From: Bacteroidota bacterium
Lineage (GTDB): Bacteria > Bacteroidota > Bacteroidia > Chitinophagales > Chitinophagaceae
Direction of reading: 5' to 3'
Assembly: GCA_023418315.1 (NCBI GenBank)
Contig: JAEZZY010000013.1
Span: forward strand, 1 to 51,076
Length of the DNA: 51,076 bases
The number at the start of each line of letters is the position of its first letter. The stretch's first letter is position 1. Below the pieces are notes generated by a model that was not told where the DNA came from, searched no databases, and saw only the letters and a program-made list of their open reading frames with translations. Position numbers and translations under genes: made by a program. Shown one piece after another: positions 43,279 to 51,076 of the stretch.

Positions 43279-43286
43279 CAAATGTA
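43279..43286 (-). promoter_or_regulatory. Putative -7 box of the adenine methylase-endonuclease pair
   Basis: TACATTTG (perfect TAnnTTTG) on the minus strand, 10 nt before the methylase ATG. Methylase-first order from a single promoter would let protection precede cutting. Confidence 0.5.
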
Positions 43287-43327
43287 TGAAATTTAAAAAA
43301 GCCTTCCCATTCACTTACCCGATATAG

Positions 43328-43933
43328 CTACAACCCTTTTCCCTTACTCACATAGGCATTTTCCTTTACAAAAAAACGATAGGGGAGCAGTGCGTCTTCC
43401 TCCGCATAGGCAACGCCCACTCTGGTGGCTGTGCCCACCTGGCTTTGAGGAATAGCAATACCTCTGTCTTCTATATAAATTTCTTTGCCCGTAAGGGGAA
43501 TGCCGGTATGGCGTGTTTTGATGCCAAGCGCCTCGCTCATAGCGCCCGGTCCTGCGGTGAGTGAGGGCAACAGCTTTTCTTTTTTTCGCCGCTCCAGCAT
43601 GATGTCCGTTCCTTCCAGCGGTTCTATAGCCCTTATCAATACCGCATGAGGCGTTTCCTGCACATTCGTTACCACATTAAAAAGGTGGTGGATACCGTAG
43701 CAGAGATATACATACGCCACGCCGCCGGGGGCATACATGATGTCTGTACGTGGTGTACGCCGGTTGCCAAATGCATGTGAGGCTTTGTCCGTAGCGCCGG
43801 CATAGGCTTCTGTTTCTACAATCATTCCGGCAGTATAGCGGCCGTCTATATGGGTTACCACTATTTTTCCCAATAATTCCTTTGCAATGGTTACTACATC
43901 CGTTCTCCTATAAAAATCCTTTTTTAAGATCAT
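43328..43933 (-). CDS. DNA-3-methyladenine glycosylase (AAG/MPG type)
   Basis: This base-excision enzyme removes alkylated purines from DNA. The 201-residue protein shows the family's GKIVVTHIDGRYTAGMIVETEAY, DKASHAFGNRRTPR, GGVAYVYLCYGIHHLFNVVT and LTAGPGAMSEALGI motifs, with the ETEAY glutamate as the likely catalytic residue. Length is typical. It is divergent from the RsmI-like gene. A perfect TAGATTTG box ends 4 nt before the ATG. Confidence 0.94.
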   Translation of the reverse strand: MILKKDFYRRTDVVTIAKELLGKIVVTHIDGRYTAGMIVETEAYAGATDKASHAFGNRRTPRTDIMYAPGGVAYVYLCYGIHHLFNVVTNVQETPHAVLIRAIEPLEGTDIMLERRKKEKLLPSLTAGPGAMSEALGIKTRHTGIPLTGKEIYIEDRGIAIPQSQVGTATRVGVAYAEEDALLPYRFFVKENAYVSKGKGL

Positions 43934-43937
43934 GGAG

Positions 43938-43945
43938 CAAATCTA
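43938..43945 (-). promoter_or_regulatory. Putative -7 box of the glycosylase gene
   Basis: TAGATTTG then CTCC then ATG: the same 4-nt spacing as at rluD, predicting a leaderless transcript. Confidence 0.5.
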
Positions 43946-43970
43946 AAAGGATTAAATCCTTCAGGTAGGA

Positions 43971-43978
43971 TAATTTTG
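43971..43978 (+). promoter_or_regulatory. Putative -7 box for the RsmI-like gene
   Basis: TAATTTTG (perfect TAnnTTTG) on the plus strand, 84 nt before the ATG, divergent from the glycosylase promoter. Confidence 0.4.
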
Positions 43979-44062
43979 CACGGTGCATTTATCAAAAACG
44001 AAAAAAGGACAGCCATTGATGTGGCTGTTATTTCAGTCATTATTGTTTAGTTTTAAAACAGA

Positions 44063-44764
44063 ATGTCTTTAGGAAAATTATACTTATTGCCCGTGCCTAT
44101 TGCCGAAGGCAGATGGGATACCTTGCCGGAGGATACTAAGAAAGAGATTGTTCGCCTACGGTTTTTTTTTGTAGAGAATATACGCACGGCAAGAAGGCTT
44201 ATCAAAAGCATTCATCCCGAAGCGGTGATTGATGATCTTCATTTTTCGGAAATCCATAAGCACCACGGCATGGATAAAAACCTGCTGAAAACCTGGCTGC
44301 AACAGGGCTATGAAATAGGGGTGATGAGCGAAAGCGGTTGCCCCGGCATAGCCGATCCCGGTGCGGAAGCAGCCGCCGTAGCCCAAGAGATGAATGCAGA
44401 AGTGATACCGTTTGTAGGCCCCAGTTCGGTTTTGCTGGCCTTGATGGCTTCGGGTTTCAACGGACAAAGTTTTTGTTTCAACGGCTACCTGCCCGTGAAA
44501 GAACCGGAGCGAAGCAGGCAGATTAAACTTCTGGAAGCTCATTCTCAAAAAAACAAACAGACCCAAATATTCATAGAAACGCCTTATCGAAATCCTACCT
44601 TGCTGAATGATTTTTTAAAACAATGTAGCGAACAAACCCGGTTGTGCATTGCCTATAACATCACAAGTGAAAAGGCATTTATAAAGACCAAAACCATCCG
44701 GCAATGGAAACGGGAAAAACCTGTCCTGGAGAAGCAGCCCTGCGTTTTTTTGCTGCTGGCATAG
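44063..44764 (+). CDS. Short RsmI-like SAM-dependent methyltransferase (tetrapyrrole-methylase fold)
   Basis: A 233-residue member of the tetrapyrrole-methylase fold family that includes RsmI, the 16S rRNA C1402 2'-O-methyltransferase. Visible features are LYLLPVPIAEG at the N-terminus, FFFVENIRTARRLIKSI, GVMSESGCPGIADPGAEA (GxPxxxDPG-type loop), FVGPSSVLLALMASGF and IFIETPYRN. Bacteroidota commonly carry this shorter form alongside a canonical RsmI, so the exact target is uncertain. Confidence 0.85.
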   Translation: MSLGKLYLLPVPIAEGRWDTLPEDTKKEIVRLRFFFVENIRTARRLIKSIHPEAVIDDLHFSEIHKHHGMDKNLLKTWLQQGYEIGVMSESGCPGIADPGAEAAAVAQEMNAEVIPFVGPSSVLLALMASGFNGQSFCFNGYLPVKEPERSRQIKLLEAHSQKNKQTQIFIETPYRNPTLLNDFLKQCSEQTRLCIAYNITSEKAFIKTKTIRQWKREKPVLEKQPCVFLLLA

Positions 44765-44832
44765 GTGGTTTGCACTTCCTGCTATAGACGTTTTTTTTCC
44801 AAACGGTAGCACCCGCAGGTAAAACTGATTTT

Positions 44833-45234
44833 TTAATAGGCGGTAGATTCTCTTACAGCGCGGATGCCATCTACTATATACTGTCCTTTTTCTTGATTGT
44901 TGGTATAGTTATCTCCACGCCAGGGAAGGCTTCTTCGGTATTGGGTGTAATGCACATCCACCACTTTGCCTACACATTTTTCCAGCGAATCGGCTATTTG
45001 GAGATCATCTACGCTGAAGTAAAAATACTGCGCACTAAATGCCGTGCCTCTTTGCCCGAAGCCGAGCTGAATAAGTTCTCCTTCATAGGTTTTCATCACA
45101 TGGCCCTTACGGGAAAATTTTTGCAGTACTCCTTCTCGGTAGCCATCGCCATAGGAATTGTAGTAAAACCAATATACATAGCCCGTTACGCCTAATACCA
45201 GGATAAGAATGAAGGTGAAGATGGCTTTGCCCAT
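44833..45234 (-). CDS. Hypothetical single-pass membrane protein
   Basis: The protein has 133 residues when started at ATG 45234, which puts a transmembrane/signal helix at the N-terminus (MGKAIFTFILILVLGVTGYVYW); the longer reading from 45267 adds 11 residues before it. The exported part is about 105 residues (YGDGYREGVLQKFSRKG, VVDVHYTQYRRSLPWRGDN) with no recognised domain. Similar Bacteroidota proteins are often mislabelled as 6-phosphogluconate dehydrogenase; nothing here supports that. Confidence 0.75.
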   Translation of the reverse strand: MGKAIFTFILILVLGVTGYVYWFYYNSYGDGYREGVLQKFSRKGHVMKTYEGELIQLGFGQRGTAFSAQYFYFSVDDLQIADSLEKCVGKVVDVHYTQYRRSLPWRGDNYTNNQEKGQYIVDGIRAVRESTAY

Positions 45235-45317
45235 AAATTGCAAATTTTTAATGATTGCAAAATACAAATTCCTTTTTCATTCCATAAAAGCGTTAGACCA
45301 GCAAGGATTATTTTTTT

Positions 45318-45734
45318 TCAGGGAAGAATGATTTCCGATTTTCCGCTCAGCTTATTTATATGGCAGCAATCGGCGCTGATGACGAAAGGCTCGTTCATGA
45401 TTATTTCCCCGTCTTTCTTACCGATAAGCTGGAAGGTATCGGTTTGATTGACTAAATTTTTTTGGTAGCTGTCATCCACTACTATGTAAGAGTGCTCAAT
45501 CGCAGGGTGCATATACGTCAGGATTTCGCCGGTGCTTTTTCGCAGCGTATAAATTTCAGAGAACGTTACCGGTTCGCCTTTTTCGTCTGTTATGTTAACG
45601 CTCACAGAGGCAAACATCATAGTGCAGGGGGTATTGGGCGGGCAATCGGTACGTTCTTGTTTTTTCGCACAAGCGCCGGAAGTGAGGATGATATAGCAGA
45701 GAGCACAAAGGAGCAGAGTAGAAAGGAGTTTCAT
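45318..45734 (-). CDS. Hypothetical lipoprotein
   Basis: The protein has 138 residues when started at ATG 45734: MKLLSTLLLCALCYIILTSGACAKKQ, with a lipobox TSGAC and the cysteine at about 22. The mature part carries a CPPNTPC pair and a beta-rich domain (SVSVNITDEKGEPVTFSEIY; EIIMNEPFVISADCCHI). No family is recognised. It is convergent with the preceding small membrane gene's neighbourhood and divergent from the lipoprotein at 45867. Confidence 0.75.
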   Translation of the reverse strand: MKLLSTLLLCALCYIILTSGACAKKQERTDCPPNTPCTMMFASVSVNITDEKGEPVTFSEIYTLRKSTGEILTYMHPAIEHSYIVVDDSYQKNLVNQTDTFQLIGKKDGEIIMNEPFVISADCCHINKLSGKSEIILP

Positions 45735-45866
45735 GAATTGCTGTGGTTTTAAAACGTTATAGCATATAAATAATTGTACCAAATTATCACAAAATGATAA
45801 AAAAATCCCGTCAGCTGTTTAATAAGATAACTATGATTATTATATTGCACAAAATATTTCTTGAGA

Positions 45867-46397
45867 ATGAAACGATTTATAGGCGTAATGCTGGGTATCT
45901 GCTTACTTGCAGCTTGTAAAAAAGAGGATAAAACCAAGCAAAACGCAGACAGTACCAATTTCACAAGCGTAAGGCAATATGATGTCAGCGGGGTATATAT
46001 GGGTAATCTCAATGATGCTACCGATGACTATACACAGGAAAACTGGCCGCAATGGGTGTTTGACATTTTTAAGCCCTTAGATACCGTGAACCTGACCGGC
46101 TATAGGGACATCACGGAGGTAAATATACAGTCGCTTTATCCCAATCCGTGCAGAGATACACAAACACTGAAATACTTTGCCGTAGATCCGGTGAACCTCA
46201 AAATAGCCATAATTGACGAACAGAAAAACGTACATTATTTAAAATCCTTTCACCTGCCGATGGCGCAGGGCAAGCTGGGGCTGAGCTATAAAGGGCTGAG
46301 CCTGGTGCCGGGAAATTATTACAGAATGTTCTACGCTTTTTCTGCGGAAAACAATCCTTATTATTTAAGGGGGCATATTGATATGCTGGTTAATTAA
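45867..46397 (+). CDS. Hypothetical lipoprotein
   Basis: 176 residues from ATG 45867, two codons after an in-frame TTG. The signal MKRFIGVMLGICLLAACKK has a clear LAAC lipobox, with charged KKED after the cysteine. The mature protein is about 158 residues, rich in aromatic and Asn residues (YMGNLNDATDDYTQENWPQWVFDIFKPLD). The function is not recognised. A strong terminator follows. Confidence 0.75.
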   Translation: MKRFIGVMLGICLLAACKKEDKTKQNADSTNFTSVRQYDVSGVYMGNLNDATDDYTQENWPQWVFDIFKPLDTVNLTGYRDITEVNIQSLYPNPCRDTQTLKYFAVDPVNLKIAIIDEQKNVHYLKSFHLPMAQGKLGLSYKGLSLVPGNYYRMFYAFSAENNPYYLRGHIDMLVN

Positions 46398-46413
46398 ACA
46401 GTTTTTTATAAAG

Positions 46414-46440
46414 GCGCGGCTGCATAGCCGCGCTCTTTTT
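46414..46440 (+). terminator. Rho-independent terminator after the 45.9-kb lipoprotein gene
   Basis: An 8-bp GC stem (GCGCGGCT / AGCCGCGC) with a GCAT loop runs into TCTTTTTTT. Confidence 0.9.
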
Positions 46441-46472
46441 TAGTTTTTTTTCATCGAAGCCTTGCAATACGT

Positions 46473-46480
46473 TAATTTTG
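46473..46480 (+). promoter_or_regulatory. Putative -7 box for the small membrane-anchored gene
   Basis: TAATTTTG (perfect TAnnTTTG), just past the terminator and 83 nt before the ATG at 46564. Confidence 0.35.
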
Positions 46481-46563
46481 AAACTATCTTTAAAGTCGAA
46501 AAAACATTTATTATTCATTACTAACTGACAAGTCTATCGGTCAAATATTTACATTCACTTAAA

Positions 46564-46917
46564 ATGGGTATTGTTTTCGTTATTGCCATATTTATTTTGG
46601 GCATTCTTCTATTTAAAATGCTGAATAACCCGGAGAAGACGTATGGATACACCCAGACAGCTACCATCACCTACGCACCGGATGGTACCGAACAGGTGGA
46701 TAGAGCAGAAGAAACCGGCATCTTGTTTATCAACAAAAAATATGTAATGATAGACGGAGAACCTTATCTCTATAAAGCCTCAGACAAAAAGAAAAACCAG
46801 GCCCGCCTTAACTATGACGGCAACACTTTAAAAACCGTAAGCCTTTTCCTGCCGGATAACGGGCAAAAACTTTACTATGTAGGCAAGATAAACAGCGTTG
46901 CCGAAATGCGTCGCTAA
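46564..46917 (+). CDS. Hypothetical membrane-anchored protein
   Basis: 117 residues with one N-terminal helix (GIVFVIAIFILGILLFKML) and a soluble domain of about 95 residues (TATITYAPDGTEQVDRAEETGILFINKKYVMIDGEPYLY), probably a small beta sandwich. No family is recognised. The next gene lies about 145 bp away behind its own promoter-like box. Confidence 0.7.
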   Translation: MGIVFVIAIFILGILLFKMLNNPEKTYGYTQTATITYAPDGTEQVDRAEETGILFINKKYVMIDGEPYLYKASDKKKNQARLNYDGNTLKTVSLFLPDNGQKLYYVGKINSVAEMRR

Positions 46918-46946
46918 ATGTAAGCGGCAGCTTCATGCAATTCAGC

Positions 46947-46954
46947 TATTTTTG
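46947..46954 (+). promoter_or_regulatory. Putative -7 box for the FAH-family gene
   Basis: TATTTTTG (perfect TAnnTTTG), 109 nt before the ATG at 47064. The leader contains two CAGATGAA words and no evident hairpin. Confidence 0.35.
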
Positions 46955-47063
46955 CGGCATTAAAATAATCTCAGATGAACCGGATATGATGGCGGCATCA
47001 CCCATATAGGTTGCTATCATGTACGCGCCATCTGACCATTAATAACCAATAAATTTTTTTCAG

Positions 47064-48071
47064 ATGAAATTAGTTACCTATTCCAACAGCGGAAAAGAAC
47101 AGCTTGCATTTTTTATAGACAATCATCTTTATAACCTCAATAAAGCCGATAACAAACTGCCTGCTACCTTGATGGAAATGCTCCACGATTGGGAACGCTT
47201 TTCCGACAAAGCACGCAAAGCCGAAGCCGATATAAAATCCGGTAAAGCAGGCTTGGAACCAGATGCGGTTTTTGAACAAGCTACTATTTTAGCGCCTTTG
47301 CCTAAGCCCGTTTCTTGCCGCGATGGATACGCCTTCCGCCAGCACGTAGCCGCTGCCCGCCGGAACAGGAAAGTGGACATGATTCCCGAATTTGACCAAT
47401 ATCCTATATTTTATTTTACCAACCACCTTGCCATACAAGGTCCCGGTGCCGTTCGTTGTATGCCCGATCATTTTCAAAAACTGGATTTTGAACTGGAAGC
47501 CGCTATCATCACTTGCAAGAAAGGAAGAAACATAAAAGCAGAACATGCGGACGACTATATAGCCGGATACATGATTATGAATGATATGAGCGCACGCACC
47601 TTGCAAATGGAGGAAATGATGCTGAATCTCGGACCTGCAAAAGGAAAAGATTTTAGCACGGTGATAGGCCCCATGCTCGTAACACCCGATGAACTGGATG
47701 CCTATAAAACCTCCGCAAAACCCAATCATACAGGAAACGCTTTCAGCTTGAAAATGACTTGTAAGGTAAATGGTATCCAAGTGAGCGAAGGTAATATGGG
47801 CGATATGGACTGGACCTTTGCCGAAATACTGGAGCGATGTGCTTATGGCGTCGATATCGTACCGGGAGAAGTGATTGGCAGCGGCACGGTGGGTACCGGT
47901 TGTTTCCTGGAGCTAAATGGTACGGGCTTGCTGAATGATCCCAATTACCAGCCCCAATGGCTGCAAGACGGTGATGTGGTGGAAATGGAAATCGAAGGAC
48001 TCGGCATCCTGAAAAATAGCATTGCAGCCGAAGATACCGATTGGAGCATTTTGGCATTGAAAAAGAAATAA
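47064..48071 (+). CDS. Fumarylacetoacetate hydrolase-family protein
   Basis: FAH-fold enzymes cleave C-C bonds in acyl-pyruvate-type substrates; the eponymous enzyme ends tyrosine breakdown by giving fumarate and acetoacetate. The 335-residue protein has the metal/substrate segment FQKLDFELEAAIITCKKGRNI, YIAGYMIMNDMSARTLQ, AKGKDFSTVIGPMLVTPDEL and IGSGTVGTGC near the end. Length and the SCRDGYAFRQHV segment are as in Bacteroidota proteins annotated as fumarylacetoacetase, but other FAH-type hydrolases cannot be excluded. Confidence 0.85.
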   Translation: MKLVTYSNSGKEQLAFFIDNHLYNLNKADNKLPATLMEMLHDWERFSDKARKAEADIKSGKAGLEPDAVFEQATILAPLPKPVSCRDGYAFRQHVAAARRNRKVDMIPEFDQYPIFYFTNHLAIQGPGAVRCMPDHFQKLDFELEAAIITCKKGRNIKAEHADDYIAGYMIMNDMSARTLQMEEMMLNLGPAKGKDFSTVIGPMLVTPDELDAYKTSAKPNHTGNAFSLKMTCKVNGIQVSEGNMGDMDWTFAEILERCAYGVDIVPGEVIGSGTVGTGCFLELNGTGLLNDPNYQPQWLQDGDVVEMEIEGLGILKNSIAAEDTDWSILALKKK

Positions 48072-48137
48072 AGGTTTATAGGCGTAAGGTTACACGCTGT
48101 TTATTTCTGTAAGTTTAGGATTAAATAATTTTTTTTC

Positions 48138-49355
48138 ATGACAGATACATCCCCTAAAGGTTTTGATACGGTGTGCATTCACGGCGGTCATCAGCCGGAA
48201 AACAACAGAGCGCATCTTACCCCCATCTATGCTTCCAGCACCTACACTTTTGAAACGGCTGAGCAAGCCGAAGCCATTTTCAAAGGCGAGGAAAAAGGAT
48301 ACATCTACGGTCGTTTCGGAAATCCTACCATCCATGAAGCGGAGTGCCGCATAGCCGCTTTAGAAGCCTATGGAGTAAACGATAAAAACGGAAATCCGCT
48401 GAAGCTGAAAGCCTTGCTGCACGCTTCCGGCATGGCAGCGCTCTCCACTATGCTGCTCAGCCATTTAAAAGCCGGCGATAAAATCATCACCCATCATTCC
48501 CTATACGGCGGCACACAAGAGCTGATGGATAAAGTTTTGCCCGGCTTGCACATCGAAGCACTCGTCCTTGATTTTCACGACCCGGCTTCGGTGGAAACCG
48601 TTCTTAAAAACGATAAGCACATCAAGCTCATGTATCTGGAAACGCCTGCCAACCCTACCTTGCAGTGCATTGATCTCCAAAAATGGAGCGCCTTAGGCAA
48701 GCAGTATCAGTTGATCGTTTGTGCAGACAATACCTTTGCGACACCTTATTTGCAACAACCTTTTAAATACGACGTGGATTATGTCATGCACTCCACCACC
48801 AAATATCTGAACGGTCATGGTACGGCAGTGGGCGGTGTTTTGGTAGGTAAAGATGATGAAGTAATGAACACACGCATCACAAAAGTACACCGGCTACTCG
48901 GCGGCAACAGCAACGCGTTTGAAGCCTTTCTGCTCACCAACGGATTGCGCACCTTATCCCTTAGGATGGAACGCCATTGCACCAATGCGGAAAAAGTAGC
49001 CGCTTTCTTAGCCCAGCATCCTGCTGTCGAAAAACTAAGTTATCTGGGATTAAACAATCATCCCGATTTTGAAATAGCCAAGAAACAAATGAAATACCCC
49101 GGTGCCATAATCAGCTTTGAACTAAAAGGCGGTTACCAAGCCGGAAAATCATTTATGAATAAACTAAAACTCTGCATCAACGCAGTATCTCTCGGCACTT
49201 GCGATACGCTTATCTCACACCCCGCTTCTACCACGCACGCCGGTGTGTCGCGGGAAATGCGCATAGCGGCAAACATTACCGACGGATTGATACGCATGAG
49301 TGTAGGATTGGAAAATGTAGAAGACATTATAGCGGATTTAGCACAGGCACTATAG
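48138..49355 (+). CDS. PLP-dependent Cys/Met-metabolism enzyme, methionine gamma-lyase-like
   Basis: This cytoplasmic PLP enzyme of the gamma-family acts on sulfur amino acids. The 405-residue protein has TPIYASSTYTF, YGRFGNPT, ASGMAALST, the DNTFATPYLQQP strand, and the PLP lysine at 222 in HSTTKYLNGHG. LLGGNSNAFEAFL and SHPASTTHAG complete the fold. Methionine gamma-lyase is the closest label by eye, with cystathionine gamma-synthase or lyase as alternatives. Confidence 0.85.
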   Translation: MTDTSPKGFDTVCIHGGHQPENNRAHLTPIYASSTYTFETAEQAEAIFKGEEKGYIYGRFGNPTIHEAECRIAALEAYGVNDKNGNPLKLKALLHASGMAALSTMLLSHLKAGDKIITHHSLYGGTQELMDKVLPGLHIEALVLDFHDPASVETVLKNDKHIKLMYLETPANPTLQCIDLQKWSALGKQYQLIVCADNTFATPYLQQPFKYDVDYVMHSTTKYLNGHGTAVGGVLVGKDDEVMNTRITKVHRLLGGNSNAFEAFLLTNGLRTLSLRMERHCTNAEKVAAFLAQHPAVEKLSYLGLNNHPDFEIAKKQMKYPGAIISFELKGGYQAGKSFMNKLKLCINAVSLGTCDTLISHPASTTHAGVSREMRIAANITDGLIRMSVGLENVEDIIADLAQAL

Positions 49356-49392
49356 GGTATTGATTTTTTGGGGTCCAAGCTTTAGGAAGCCG

Positions 49393-49422
49393 ATGAAGCT
49401 TTTGCGGCGATAGCACCGTTCA
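49393..49422. repeat. 30-bp intergenic repeat, copy 2
   Basis: It matches the copy at 2135-2164 at 26 of 30 bases. It lies in the 230-bp gap before the thiolase gene, which otherwise holds only a promoter-like box. Confidence 0.6.
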
Positions 49423-49556
49423 AGGCAATTACTACTATCGGGCTTTTTACATGTTACCGCCTATGAGCTAAAAATCTTATCGCAATAAATTTACTCCGTA
49501 ACCTTTGCTTGCTATAAACAGTTACACAACCATCCTTTTTTTGAATTTTTACGTTT

Positions 49557-49564
49557 TACTTTTG
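49557..49564 (+). promoter_or_regulatory. Putative -7 box of the thiolase gene
   Basis: TACTTTTG (perfect TAnnTTTG), 21 nt before the ATG. A TTTG at 49540-49543 lies upstream at shorter than usual spacing. Confidence 0.45.
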
Positions 49565-49585
49565 AACCTTGTTTAAGCCATAAAA

Positions 49586-50782
49586 ATGAAAGAAGTTTTT
49601 GTAATAGACACCCTCCGCACGCCTATAGGAAAATACGGCGGCAGCCTCGCCACCGTGCGCCCCGATGATTTATTAGCCCATGTCATCAAAACATTGATAG
49701 AAAGAAACCCCGCTATAGACGTGAACGCTATTGAAGATGTGATAGCCGGCGCAGCCAACCAAGCTGGTGAAGACAACCGCGATGTAGCGCGCATGGCAGC
49801 ATTGTTGGCAGGCTTGCCGGTAACGGTGGGCGGCAACACCGTCAATCGCCTATGCGCCTCCGGTTTGCAAGCTATTATGGATGCTTCGCGCGCCATTATG
49901 TGCGGTGATGGAGAAATTTATATTGCAGGCGGCGTGGAGAGCATGTCGCGTGCACCATTTGTAATGGGAAAGTCGGAAAGCGCTTTTTCAAGAAAAACAG
50001 AAATATTTGATACCACCATCGGATGGCGTTTTATCAATAAAAAACTCAGTGAACTGCATCATCCCTACAGCATGGGCGAAACCGCGGAAAATGTAGCCGA
50101 GCGTTGGAATATTTCCCGCGAAGCACAGGATCAATTTGCCTATGAAAGCCAGAGAAAATACGCAGATGCACACGCCGCCGGAAAATTTAAAGAAGAAATC
50201 ATTCCCGTAACCCTTCACCTTGGCAAAGGCAAAACCACTGTTTTCGATACGGATGAACATCCGAGATTTTCTACCGTAGAACAATTGGCTGTCTTAAAAC
50301 CCGCTTTCAAAAAAGACGGAACGGTAACGGCAGGGAATGCCAGCGGTGTGAATGACGGAGCGGCGGCTATGATTTTAGCTTCGGGTGATGCCGTGAAAAA
50401 ATATGGATTGAAGCCTATGGCAAAAATAAAATCAATGGCTATAGCCGGTGTGGATCCGGCAGTAATGGGTATCGGCCCGGTGCCGGCATCGCAAAAAGCC
50501 CTACACCGTGCAGGTTTGGCGGTAAGCGATCTAGACATCGTAGAGCTCAACGAGGCATTTGCTTCTCAAAGCATCGCATGTATCAACGACCTTGGGTTGG
50601 ATAAAGCCAAGGTAAATATAAACGGAGGCGCCATTGCATTGGGGCATCCGCTGGGGTGTAGCGGCGTTCGTATTTCCACAACGCTTTTGTATGAAATGAA
50701 GCGGCAAACAGCCAGATACGGACTGGCAACTATGTGCATAGGGGTAGGGCAGGGGGCAGCTATTGTGTATGAAGGAATATAA
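49586..50782 (+). CDS. pcaF: 3-oxoadipyl-CoA thiolase (PcaF/PaaJ type)
   Basis: It cleaves 3-oxoadipyl-CoA with CoA to succinyl-CoA and acetyl-CoA, the last step of both the beta-ketoadipate and phenylacetate pathways. The 398-residue protein has the nucleophilic cysteine at 90 (NTVNRLCASG), GGAIALGHPLGCSG, and MCIGVGQGAAIV with the second cysteine. The stretches CxNQAGEDNRDVARMA-like GAANQAGEDNRDVARMAALL and VESMSRAPFVMGKSESAFSR are typical of PcaF/PaaJ rather than generic acetoacetyl-CoA thiolases. It is 46 kb from paaABC in this window. Confidence 0.93.
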   Translation: MKEVFVIDTLRTPIGKYGGSLATVRPDDLLAHVIKTLIERNPAIDVNAIEDVIAGAANQAGEDNRDVARMAALLAGLPVTVGGNTVNRLCASGLQAIMDASRAIMCGDGEIYIAGGVESMSRAPFVMGKSESAFSRKTEIFDTTIGWRFINKKLSELHHPYSMGETAENVAERWNISREAQDQFAYESQRKYADAHAAGKFKEEIIPVTLHLGKGKTTVFDTDEHPRFSTVEQLAVLKPAFKKDGTVTAGNASGVNDGAAAMILASGDAVKKYGLKPMAKIKSMAIAGVDPAVMGIGPVPASQKALHRAGLAVSDLDIVELNEAFASQSIACINDLGLDKAKVNINGGAIALGHPLGCSGVRISTTLLYEMKRQTARYGLATMCIGVGQGAAIVYEGI

Positions 50783-50865
50783 TGTATTTTGTGCTGAAGA
50801 TAATTCCAACCATTTTTTTTAAAAGATTGTCTATTATATCTGAATAGTTTTTTTAAATTCGTGCT

Positions 50866-51076
50866 ATGCAACAAATTTTTATCAATGGAAGGCTTTTGGG
50901 TAACAAAATAGTAGGCTCTATGCTTGCTTTTTTGCTATTTGCTACACAAGGCTATGCGCAACAGATACCTTGTCCGCCAAATCTGGATTTTGAGTTTGGG
51001 GACTTTACCTCCTGGGAACCTTTTATAGGCACGGCATCCCCCGGTGTTGCCAACCCTCCGGCTCCTGCAGTTCCTA
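50866..51076 (+). CDS. Secreted protein, N-terminal part cut by window edge
   Basis: An open frame of 70 codons runs off the window. It starts MQQIFINGRLLGNKIVG and has a signal peptide ending FATQGYAQQ. The mature start CPPNLDFEFGDFTSW is typical of Bacteroidota surface or gliding-associated proteins that open with an aromatic- and Pro/Cys-containing segment. The rest is not visible, so the family is a guess. Confidence 0.7.
   Translation, partial: MQQIFINGRLLGNKIVGSMLAFLLFATQGYAQQIPCPPNLDFEFGDFTSWEPFIGTASPGVANPPAPAVP

Noticed and set aside
44833..45234. 6-phosphogluconate dehydrogenase label often attached to similar proteins
   Set aside because: It has 133 residues with an N-terminal membrane helix and no Rossmann fold or 6PGDH motifs.

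Overview
The window looks like chromosomal DNA from a member of the Bacteroidota, most likely a Chitinophagaceae/Sphingobacteriia-type bacterium. The signs are perfect or near-perfect TAnnTTTG -7 promoter boxes in front of many genes, almost no Shine-Dalgarno sequences, a 1660-residue surface protein with a type IX secretion C-terminal sorting domain, and typical lineage versions of Dgt, QueA, RluD, TatA, a short RsmI-like protein and the S41 protease. All assignments are by eye from sequence; no database search was run.

Layout. (1) 1-3170, minus strand: the end of an IS3-family element has inserted just behind the signal peptide of a secreted-protein gene. Beside it is a phenylacetyl-CoA epoxidase operon, paaA-paaB-paaC. 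A four-helix-bundle (23S-IVP type) gene sits between paaB and paaC, flanked by short tandem and inverted repeats. (2) 3307-21820: ordinary housekeeping DNA, mainly plus strand: dgt-queA, rluD, tatA, a lytic transglycosylase, rpsT, the giant T9SS protein, a YkgJ-type cysteine-cluster protein, a PolX-like protein whose polymerase site looks dead, an MFS transporter, an MBL-fold hydrolase, a stand-alone HsdR_N-type protein, and an S41 protease on the other strand. (3) 22002-38492, all minus strand and visibly more AT-rich: a CzcB/CzcA heavy-metal efflux operon in which CzcA is fused to its TolC/CzcC outer-membrane partner, then a defence module. The module reads hsdM-hsdS-darT-darG-hsdR-metallopeptidase with overlapping or nearly touching genes. 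hsdR carries a frameshift in a short dinucleotide tract. About 130-bp imperfect direct repeats (28071-28199 and 38995-39121) bracket this module but not the efflux genes. (4) 39158-43933: an antitoxin gene remnant, a seven-haem cytochrome with TPR repeats, a second restriction-modification pair (HaeIII-type endonuclease with a D12-class adenine methylase) and a 3-methyladenine DNA glycosylase. (5) 44063-51076: an RsmI-like methyltransferase, small envelope proteins, a fumarylacetoacetate hydrolase, a methionine-gamma-lyase-like enzyme, a 3-oxoadipyl-CoA thiolase and the start of another secreted protein.

How the genes work together. PaaABC forms the oxygenase core that epoxidises phenylacetyl-CoA. 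The thiolase at 49.6 kb catalyses the last step of that pathway (3-oxoadipyl-CoA to succinyl-CoA and acetyl-CoA), so both ends of the window belong to aromatic catabolism, joined by FAH-type and sulfur amino-acid enzymes. The centre holds a defence island: a type I restriction-modification system with an embedded DarTG DNA ADP-ribosylation toxin-antitoxin pair, and close by a type II-like system. The most interesting points are the repeat-bounded DarTG/type I module with its slipped hsdR, the HaeIII-type nuclease paired with an adenine rather than a cytosine methylase, the repeat-flanked four-helix-bundle cassette in the paa operon, and several genes whose -7 promoter box ends exactly 4 nt before the start codon, which suggests leaderless mRNAs.
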